NCBI GenBank assembly: GCA_016935935.1
Contig: JAFGPZ010000042.1
Location: 1-6,206, forward strand
Direction: 5' to 3'
Origin: Deltaproteobacteria bacterium
GTDB taxonomy: Bacteria; Desulfobacterota; Syntrophia; Syntrophales; UBA2210
Length of the DNA: 6,206 nt
Shown here: positions 1-4,757 of the stretch, piece after piece
Layout: every line of letters starts with the position of its first letter
Position numbering within the stretch: the first letter of the stretch is position 1
Made by a program: the position numbers and the translations under genes
Notes under the pieces: model-generated
The model's input: only the letters and a program-made list of their open reading frames with translations
What the model was told of the DNA's origin: nothing
Database searches by the model: none

Positions 1-816
1 ATGGTTTTGGAATGGTTTGCTGGACTTAATCCGGTTATCCAGGCATTAATGGCAACGCTCTTTACCTGGTTTCTTACGGCCATGGGAGCAGGTGCCGTTT
101 TTTTCTTCAAACATATCGAACGTAAAATACTGGACGGCATGCTGGGCTTCGCCGCGGGTGTCATGATCGCAGCCAGTTTCTGGTCCCTTCTCGCACCTGC
201 AATTGAAATGGCGGAACATTCTCCCCTCCCGGTATGGATTCCCGCAACTGTCGGGTTTTTGATGGGAGGTCTGTTCCTCTGGATTATCGATAAAATTATA
301 CCCCATCTCCATCTCGGGTTTCCCAGGGAAGAGGCAGAGGGGATTCAAACGGACTGGCACAGGAGCATACTTCTTGTTCTCGCCATAACGCTCCACAATA
401 TCCCCGAAGGTTTAGCCGTAGGCGTCGCCTTCGGCGCGGCGGCTACGAACCTGCCATCGGCGACACTTGCCGGTGCCGTGGTCCTTGCTGTGGGCATCGG
501 TATTCAGAATATTCCCGAAGGTACGGCAGTTTCTGTCCCCCTCCGGAGAGAGGGGATGAGTCGCTTGAAAAGTTTCTGGTACGGGCAATTGTCTGGGGTG
601 GTAGAACCGATGGCAGGTGTCATCGGTGCGGCTTCCGTCCTGCTGATGAGACCCATATTGCCCTATGCCCTCTCCTTCGCTGCGGGTGCCATGATATTTG
701 TCGTAGTGGAAGAACTTATCCCGGAATCTCAGCTCGGAAAAAATACTGATATAGCTACACTTGGTGCTATGTTGGGCTTTGCAGTGATGATGACCCTTGA
801 TGTGGCCCTGGGATGA
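1..816 (+). CDS. ZIP-family divalent metal transporter (GufA/ZupT-like)
   Basis: This is a predicted inner-membrane carrier of the ZIP family, which moves Zn2+ or other divalent metals towards the cytoplasm. The 271-residue length is normal for bacterial GufA/ZupT members. About eight hydrophobic segments are visible (roughly residues 10-36, 46-68, 78-99, 122-148, 153-177, 194-216, 222-240, 252-270). The diagnostic metal-site motifs are present: HNIPEG at 132-137 in the fourth segment and QNIPEG at 169-174 in the fifth. By family knowledge H132, N133, E136, Q169, N170 and E173 would line the binuclear metal site; acidic E202 and E237/E238 lie in later segments. The loop before segment 4 is short, with PHLHL at 101-105, rather than the long His-rich loop of many eukaryotic ZIPs. 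The ATG is the first base of the window, so its ribosome-binding site and any upstream start cannot be seen. It converges on the next gene with only 12 bp between stops. Metal specificity cannot be read from sequence. Confidence 0.93.
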   Translation: MVLEWFAGLNPVIQALMATLFTWFLTAMGAGAVFFFKHIERKILDGMLGFAAGVMIAASFWSLLAPAIEMAEHSPLPVWIPATVGFLMGGLFLWIIDKIIPHLHLGFPREEAEGIQTDWHRSILLVLAITLHNIPEGLAVGVAFGAAATNLPSATLAGAVVLAVGIGIQNIPEGTAVSVPLRREGMSRLKSFWYGQLSGVVEPMAGVIGAASVLLMRPILPYALSFAAGAMIFVVVEELIPESQLGKNTDIATLGAMLGFAVMMTLDVALG

Positions 817-828
817 TGGTGTAATCAT

Positions 829-1356
829 TCATTGAGTAGAAGATTCCTCGGCAAGTGTGAATTTCCACTTGCAGAACATGTCGTGAGGGTGAGGATCGGG
901 GGGTGCAAAGAGGCACTCAACTCGGATACGCTTATCTATGGCTGTGGCAAAGTCCGTAAATTCAGCTCGGTGCATATCCTTGCACGCATATTCGCCCAAC
1001 CCGCGCTTCAGTCTTGCCTCCTGTGTCGGACACGAGGGAACAGAAATGGTTACCTCACCTTCCAACTCCTCGATCTGATATCCCACCAGGATGCACCATG
1101 GGAAAAGTCTCTGGACTTTTACAAAACCTGCAAGGCCCTTTTCGTCGATACCAAAGCCTTGTTTCAGACGGTTTGCTGCCATGCCGGCTACCCGTCCCCA
1201 GACCTCCTCGTTTATTTCCTCTGCTGTCTGCTGATCAAAGCGCTCTGCCACATGGATAAACCAGAAGGCATCCACGACCCGATAGTGCCAGAGGAGAAAT
1301 TCCAGATATTTCCTGAGGTCCGACGCCACCATAGTATCAAAGATCTTCATTTCCAT
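829..1356 (-). CDS. DUF6125-like cysteine-containing protein of unknown function
   Basis: This 175-residue soluble protein has no signal peptide or membrane segment. The N-terminal half is helical, and a stretch running from [13 protein letters not shown] (21-33) to the VWGR region (52-55) resembles what I recall of DUF6125 proteins from anaerobic bacteria and archaea. The C-terminal half carries [12 protein letters not shown] (108-119), then GEYACK (121-126), then C148 and FCKWKF (161-166), so four cysteines (109, 125, 148, 162) sit in conserved-looking contexts, with D154, H156 and H158 between the last two. The cysteine layout recalls both the L-2-amino-thiazoline-4-carboxylate hydrolase-like family and V4R small-molecule-binding domains; that is a recollection, not a search. 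I chose the ATG at 1356 because AGGGAG lies 10 nt upstream. It is divergent from the acyl-CoA dehydrogenase gene across a shared 187-bp region. A ligand-binding or small hydrolase role is possible, but no function can be assigned. Confidence 0.85.
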   Translation of the reverse strand: MEMKIFDTMVASDLRKYLEFLLWHYRVVDAFWFIHVAERFDQQTAEEINEEVWGRVAGMAANRLKQGFGIDEKGLAGFVKVQRLFPWCILVGYQIEELEGEVTISVPSCPTQEARLKRGLGEYACKDMHRAEFTDFATAIDKRIRVECLFAPPDPHPHDMFCKWKFTLAEESSTQ

Positions 1357-1366
1357 CGCATCTGTT

Positions 1367-1372
1367 CTCCCT
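1367..1372 (-). promoter_or_regulatory. Ribosome-binding site of the DUF6125-like gene
   Basis: AGGGAG on the - strand lies 10 nt upstream of the ATG at 1356. It supports that start over the in-frame Met two codons later. An overlapping out-of-frame ATG at 1361 reaches a stop after four codons. Confidence 0.6.
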
Positions 1373-1403
1373 ATTTAATCCTCACTTCAATCAATTATGA
1401 ATA

Positions 1404-1422
1404 TTTTTTATCATATAAAAAA
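1404..1422. repeat. AT-rich inverted repeat over the -10 element
   Basis: The arms TTTTTTAT (1404-1411) and ATAAAAAA (1415-1422) are perfect 8-bp inverted copies around a 3-nt CAT centre. They overlap the TATGAT -10 element of the - strand promoter. With arms made only of A and T, chance occurrence in this AT-rich intergenic stretch is quite possible, so an operator role is only a suggestion. Confidence 0.4.
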
Positions 1423-1438
1423 CAGGTTGGTGTTTCAA
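1410..1438 (-). promoter_or_regulatory. Sigma70-type promoter for the DUF6125-like gene
   Basis: Read on the - strand, TTGAAA (1433-1438) and TATGAT (1410-1415) are separated by exactly 17 bp. Each matches the sigma70 consensus at five of six positions. Transcription would start near 1403 and give a leader of about 47 nt before the ATG at 1356. The -10 lies inside an AT-only inverted repeat (1404-1422), which could be an operator or simply AT richness. Confidence 0.6.
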
Positions 1439-1479
1439 GAATTTATTTGTTGAAAACCTTACATGTATTAGAAATATCT

Positions 1480-1488
1480 TGCTATTTT
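1480..1488 (+). promoter_or_regulatory. Candidate extended -10 promoter for the acyl-CoA dehydrogenase
   Basis: TGCTATTTT fits the extended -10 form (TGn followed by TATTTT, four of six matches to TATAAT). The hexamer 17 bp upstream (TACATG, 1460-1465) is a poor -35. A TTGAAA at 1450-1455 is the only good -35-like hexamer nearby, but it has no well-spaced -10. The start site would be near 1495, about 50 nt before the ATG. Confidence 0.3.
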
Positions 1489-1543
1489 AGCCTTCTTCGA
1501 TATATGGTGATTCTCATATTTGAATCGGTGGAATGACAATGCC

Positions 1544-2683
1544 ATGTTTGAACTGAACGAAGAACAGAATATCATCAGACAGAGCGTTTACGATTTTGCA
1601 AAAACCGAACTGTCTCCACATGCTGCCTACTGGGACAGATCTGAGGAATTTCCATGGCCAAGCGTAAATAAGATGGCAGAAATGGGACTGACGGGATTAC
1701 ACCTTCCCACCGCTTATGGCGGTACAGACGCGGACCTTGTAACCTGTGGTATTGCACTGGAAGAGATAGCCCGCTTTGATCATAATTGTGCCGTTATCCT
1801 ATGCGGATGTAACATAACCGGAAGGATACTAATGCACGCATCCAAGAAAATCAGGGAGACCTTTTTACCGGAAATTGTCCAAGGGAAGAGTATTATAGCC
1901 TTTGGCGCGACAGAGCCGGAGGCGGGATCGAACATCAGAGCAATACGAACCAGAGCAGAGATCACCGACACAACCTATGTGGTGAGTGGTGAAAAATCGA
2001 TGATTACATTCGCTGGTGTCGCCAGTGCCTTTATCGTTCTCGTAAGAACAGACACAAAACATGGCAAAGGCATTAGCTGCATCTTAATTGAAAGCAATAG
2101 CCCACATATAGATATACAGGAACTGAAGGGTTTTGGCTGGAAAGCGACCAAGTGGGGGAACGCCGCCTTTAGCGAGGTCGAGGTTCCCCTTGAGAATCTT
2201 GTAGGAGAGCTAAACAATGCCCTGCCCATGCTGAAGAGCACGGTGCAGCGGCAGCGAGCACTGACAGGACTAATAGCTCTGGGAACTGCCGCAGAGACTC
2301 TTGATGAGGCAGTGAAATACGCAAAGATTCGCGAGGTATTCGGAAAACCCTTGGGGAAATTCGAGGGAATTCAATTTACACTGGCTGAAGACTATGCACT
2401 TCTTCAGTCGGCCAGGCTTGTATGCTATCAAGCCTTGTCTCTCATCGAAAAGGGAAATGCGAAAGCCTCGCAGTGGGCGGCTATGGCCAACCTCATGGGG
2501 GGAGAAACGGCCTACAAAATTGTCAATGACGCCATGGATGTATATGGGGGAATGGGCTATACGGAGGATCTTCCTTTTGAACGATCCTTGCGGGATATTA
2601 AGGCAACACAGATCGCAAACGCCACCTTGAAGATAGAGATAGGACGAGCTCTTTTTGGAAAGGATTTTTTTCCCTACGCATGA
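1544..2683 (+). CDS. Acyl-CoA dehydrogenase homologue lacking both usual catalytic glutamates
   Basis: This is a flavoprotein of the acyl-CoA dehydrogenase (ACAD) superfamily. Such enzymes normally oxidise acyl-CoA thioesters to enoyl-CoA with FAD and pass electrons to ETF in the cytoplasm. The 379-residue length is typical. The order is N-terminal helical domain (1-115), central beta domain with GATEPEAGSN (121-130), and C-terminal helical domain with the FAD-contact pattern REVFGKPLGKFEGIQ (263-277). VYGGMGYTEDLPFERSLRD (333-351) with the preceding D332 fits the second ACAD PROSITE signature. The usual YEGT base motif reads IANAT (357-361), putting N359 at the catalytic Glu position. The alternative base position used by isovaleryl-CoA dehydrogenase is Q237. 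I prefer ATG 1544 to the in-frame TTG at 1520, because MFELNEEQ is where family members begin; the ribosome-binding site is weak (GGTGG, 12 nt upstream). The fold assignment is secure; substrate and reaction are unknown. Confidence 0.93.
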   Translation: MFELNEEQNIIRQSVYDFAKTELSPHAAYWDRSEEFPWPSVNKMAEMGLTGLHLPTAYGGTDADLVTCGIALEEIARFDHNCAVILCGCNITGRILMHASKKIRETFLPEIVQGKSIIAFGATEPEAGSNIRAIRTRAEITDTTYVVSGEKSMITFAGVASAFIVLVRTDTKHGKGISCILIESNSPHIDIQELKGFGWKATKWGNAAFSEVEVPLENLVGELNNALPMLKSTVQRQRALTGLIALGTAAETLDEAVKYAKIREVFGKPLGKFEGIQFTLAEDYALLQSARLVCYQALSLIEKGNAKASQWAAMANLMGGETAYKIVNDAMDVYGGMGYTEDLPFERSLRDIKATQIANATLKIEIGRALFGKDFFPYA

Positions 2684-2788
2684 CACGGTGGAAGTGTGTA
2701 GAAAAAGAACATTGCATTAAGGTTGACAGAGGCTCTTCCTTAAAAAGCAAGGTTTTATTGAGCAAATTGATTAGTCTGGGGAAAACCA

Positions 2789-2814
2789 GGCGCTTCAATA
2801 TAATTGTGAAGCCC
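2789..2814. repeat. Inverted repeat enclosing a perfect TATAAT
   Basis: GCTTCA (2792-2797) and TGAAGC (2807-2812) are perfect inverted copies. Outer GG (2789-2790) and CC (2813-2814) extend the stem past a bulged C. The 9-nt centre carries most of TATAAT (2799-2804). In RNA this could be a weak hairpin after the acyl-CoA dehydrogenase, but no T-run follows, so a rho-independent terminator is unlikely. As DNA it has the geometry of a repressor site over a -10 box. Confidence 0.5.
2799..2804 (+). promoter_or_regulatory. Candidate -10 box for the VOC-MFS pair
   Basis: This is a perfect TATAAT in the 248-bp gap before the VOC gene. The hexamers 16-18 bp upstream are poor -35 elements (best TGGGGA at 2777-2782, three of six), so activity might need an activator. 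Transcription would start near 2811 and leave a leader of about 120 nt containing the hairpin at 2872-2899. A perfect TTGACA at 2723-2728 is too far away to pair with it. Confidence 0.35.
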
Positions 2815-2871
2815 TGAGTGCTTTCGCAAGCTCGATTTTATTCTCAAGTCACATGTATGTTATTCCAAATA

Positions 2872-2899
2872 TGTCGACTGCAGGGATATACAGTCGATA
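2872..2899 (+). repeat. Inverted repeat / leader hairpin upstream of the VOC gene
   Basis: TCGACTG (2874-2880) and CAGTCGA (2891-2897) are perfect 7-bp inverted copies around a 10-nt loop. One G-U and one U-A pair extend the stem to 9 bp. It ends 32 nt before the VOC start codon and just upstream of its ribosome-binding site. There is no T-run after it on the + strand, so it is not an intrinsic terminator. It could be an operator or a translation-modulating leader structure. Confidence 0.45.
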
Positions 2900-2920
2900 G
2901 AAGTAAGAAAAAAAGATCGA

Positions 2921-2926
2921 AAGGAG
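2921..2926 (+). promoter_or_regulatory. Strong ribosome-binding site fixing the VOC start
   Basis: AAGGAG is followed after 5 nt by the ATG at 2932. It is the best Shine-Dalgarno sequence in the window. It argues against the in-frame GTG at 2818, which would add 38 residues, lacks such a site and would add sequence before the conserved VOC beta strand. Confidence 0.8.
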
Positions 2927-2931
2927 TTAAT

Positions 2932-3387
2932 ATGCACAAAGACTGGAAGTTCCTTCATATAAGCATGGTGGTTAAAGACATGGAGAGGGCCATTAATCAC
3001 TTTAATGGGCTTGGGATAGGACCTTTTCCTCCCTTTCTCGGCGGTCCTGAAGGCATGCCCATTAGCGACAAGACTGTACGAGGAAAGCCTTCCGATTATG
3101 AAATGGATTTGAGATATGCCGAAGGAGGAATGGGAGGAATTGCCCTCGAATTGATTCAACCCCTTAAAGGTGCATCGATCTACGACGATTTTCTGGAGGA
3201 AAAGGGGGAGGGGTTTCACCACCTTGCCTTTCTCGTAAAGGACCTCGATAAGGAAACGGCCGAGATGGAAGATCGGGGGTTTCAGGTTATTCAGACAGGA
3301 GCGAGGCCTAAAGCAAGGTGGGCCTATTTCGATACAGACAAAATGAGCGGCGGTTGCGTTGTAGAGCTGATCCAGAGAGAATCGTGA
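2932..3387 (+). CDS. VOC-superfamily protein, methylmalonyl-CoA epimerase-like
   Basis: This 151-residue cytoplasmic protein has two paired beta-alpha-beta-beta-beta modules of the vicinal oxygen chelate (glyoxalase/epimerase) fold. All four usual metal ligands can be placed: H9 in FLHISMVV, E73 in ALELIQP, H97 in GFHHLAF and E145 in CVVELIQ. Spacing and the ELIQP and GEGFHHLAF motifs resemble methylmalonyl-CoA epimerase and its uncharacterised relatives often found near CoA-ester catabolism genes. The stretch GIGPFPPF (28-35) and the loop at 40-60 do not clearly reproduce the catalytic Glu region of true epimerases, so I do not assign that reaction. The start is set by AAGGAG 5 nt upstream. 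The MFS gene follows after 37 bp and is probably co-transcribed; the acyl-CoA dehydrogenase lies 248 bp upstream on the same strand. An isomerase, epimerase or lyase acting on a CoA thioester is the likeliest role. Confidence 0.88.
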   Translation: MHKDWKFLHISMVVKDMERAINHFNGLGIGPFPPFLGGPEGMPISDKTVRGKPSDYEMDLRYAEGGMGGIALELIQPLKGASIYDDFLEEKGEGFHHLAFLVKDLDKETAEMEDRGFQVIQTGARPKARWAYFDTDKMSGGCVVELIQRES

Positions 3388-3424
3388 CTGCAGCTGTGAT
3401 AATGCCCGGCAAAGCGCCTACTAC

Positions 3425-4735
3425 ATGAATAATATCAAAAATTATCGTTGGGGCATCTTCGCTGTCATAGGATTGATATACATATTGGCCTGTTTCCATC
3501 GAATGTCTCCAACAGTTATCGTCCGTGATCTGGCAACTTCTTTCAATTCCAGTGCCGTAATGCTCGGTTTTATCGCATCTATCTATTTTTACCTTTACTC
3601 TGCATCACAACCCGTCGTAGGTTTCTTCACCGATCGCCTCGGTCCCCGTAAGGTCATAACCATTTCCACCATCCTCGCCTCATTGGGATGCCTCATCTTT
3701 GGAACAGCACCGAATATCTACGGTGCGATACTCGGTCGAGCCCTTATCGGAATGGGGGCGTCAGGTGTTTTTATCCCCGCCCTAAAGGTTTTTGCGAGCT
3801 GGTACAGACCAAACGAATTTACAACACTGACAGGTGCCATGATCGGTATAAGCGGTATCAGCTACATCGCCGCGGCCTTGCCGCTCGCCTGTTCGGTCAG
3901 TCTTTTCGGATGGCGACTCACCCACGTGGGCATTGCCTTCGTTTCCTTTTCCCTGGCCATCCTCTGCTGGATTATCGTAAGAGACAGTCCCAGGGAAAGG
4001 GGCTTCAGGGCAATAGATATTGCCGATGGGGCAACACTTAAGAGACCTTCATTCGTTAACCTTAACATAAACAACCGATCCAAATCAGGACCGTTGCATA
4101 TTCTAAGGAGATTAGATTTTTGGATGTTATTTGGCACAATGTTCTTTATGGGAGGCGTATCCTTTTCATTCCAAGGCCTGTGGGCAATACCCTATTTGAT
4201 GGATGTACATGGCCTGGACAGGATTGACGCCGGAGAATTGCTCACAATACTGCCTTTAGGATACGTGATCAGTGGCCCAGTAACAGGCATTCTGGCGGAC
4301 AGGTTCCCCGTCAGGAAACAGACTATCCTCTTTTGTTCCATCGGTTTAGGCGTTGCGGCATGGACGTTACTCCTCATAGGAGGTAATTTTTCGTATAGTA
4401 TCGTCATAGTCGCTTTTTTCCTGTCAGGCCTTTCCGCCGGGGGAGTGCTGCCGGTTCTTTTCTCCATCATCAAAGATATCTTCCCCGAAAGAATAATGGG
4501 AACGGTCTTAGGACTTGTAAATCCTTCAGCCTTCGTGGGTGCAATTCTATACCAGCCCCTGAGCGGCATTATTTTTGAAAGATCTGGCAAACTGGCATCT
4601 GGGCCCTATGCCGATGCAGCCTATCAAAGGCTATTCCTTTTTTTTACATTGTCATATCTTCTTGCTCTTGCTGCAGTCTGGATGATTTCAAATATCAGAA
4701 AGTACAGGAACCCCCTGGAGCGAAACTTGCCCTGA
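3425..4735 (+). CDS. Major facilitator superfamily (MFS) transporter
   Basis: This is a 436-residue inner-membrane secondary carrier, probably an organic-anion or metabolite symporter. The sequence fits twelve hydrophobic segments in two six-helix halves, split by a hydrophilic loop around residues 186-228. MFS motif A occurs in both halves: GFFTDRLGPRK (66-76) between segments 2 and 3, and GILADRFPVRK (288-298) between segments 8 and 9. Segment 4 carries LGRALIGMGASG (103-114), the motif-B-type arginine region. FHRMSPTVIVRDL (24-36) near the end of segment 1 is typical of carriers for small carboxylates and related anions, but substrate cannot be deduced. No good Shine-Dalgarno is visible before the ATG. 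That start suits the family because the first helix begins within 10 residues. It lies 37 bp after the VOC gene and converges on the AsnB-like gene with 22 bp between stops and no clear terminator. Confidence 0.92.
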   Translation: MNNIKNYRWGIFAVIGLIYILACFHRMSPTVIVRDLATSFNSSAVMLGFIASIYFYLYSASQPVVGFFTDRLGPRKVITISTILASLGCLIFGTAPNIYGAILGRALIGMGASGVFIPALKVFASWYRPNEFTTLTGAMIGISGISYIAAALPLACSVSLFGWRLTHVGIAFVSFSLAILCWIIVRDSPRERGFRAIDIADGATLKRPSFVNLNINNRSKSGPLHILRRLDFWMLFGTMFFMGGVSFSFQGLWAIPYLMDVHGLDRIDAGELLTILPLGYVISGPVTGILADRFPVRKQTILFCSIGLGVAAWTLLLIGGNFSYSIVIVAFFLSGLSAGGVLPVLFSIIKDIFPERIMGTVLGLVNPSAFVGAILYQPLSGIIFERSGKLASGPYADAAYQRLFLFFTLSYLLALAAVWMISNIRKYRNPLERNLP

Positions 4736-4757
4736 TTCCGAAGTGTCCGGTTCCGGT

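Noticed and set aside
813..828. Inverted repeat ATGAT...ATCAT between the convergent ZIP and DUF6125-like genes as a terminator
   Set aside because: The stem is 5 bp, AT-rich and has no T-run; it overlaps the ZIP stop codon and is likely chance.
832..1536. A 234-codon open frame on the + strand opposite the DUF6125-like gene
   Set aside because: It overlaps a - strand gene with recognisable family motifs, a ribosome-binding site and a promoter; its own product is rich in Cys, Leu and His with no domain-like pattern, and it runs into the AT-rich promoter region.
1504..1536. A ten-codon ATG-TGA leader peptide just before the acyl-CoA dehydrogenase
   Set aside because: No Shine-Dalgarno precedes it and it has no run of regulatory codons; short frames like this are expected by chance.
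1520..1543. In-frame TTG start adding eight residues to the acyl-CoA dehydrogenase
   Set aside because: There is no ribosome-binding site at the right distance, and the family N-terminus matches MFELNEEQ beginning at the ATG at 1544.
2723..2728. Perfect TTGACA as a -35 element in the gap after the acyl-CoA dehydrogenase
   Set aside because: The only AT-rich -10-like hexamers downstream are 12 or 24 bp away (TAAAAA, TTTTAT), which does not fit sigma70 spacing.
2818..2931. GTG-initiated N-terminal extension of the VOC protein
   Set aside because: It lacks a ribosome-binding site, contains the leader hairpin and the strong AAGGAG, and adds 38 residues with no family counterpart.
2932..3387. 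Naming the VOC protein methylmalonyl-CoA epimerase
   Set aside because: The metal ligands fit, but the catalytic Glu region is not convincingly reproduced and no mutase or carboxylase genes are adjacent, so only a superfamily-level call is supported.
4736..4757. Repeated CCGGTTCCGG-like sequence between the convergent MFS and AsnB-like stops as a bidirectional terminator
   Set aside because: It reads mainly as a short direct repeat of TCCGGT rather than a clear stem, and no T-run is present on either side.
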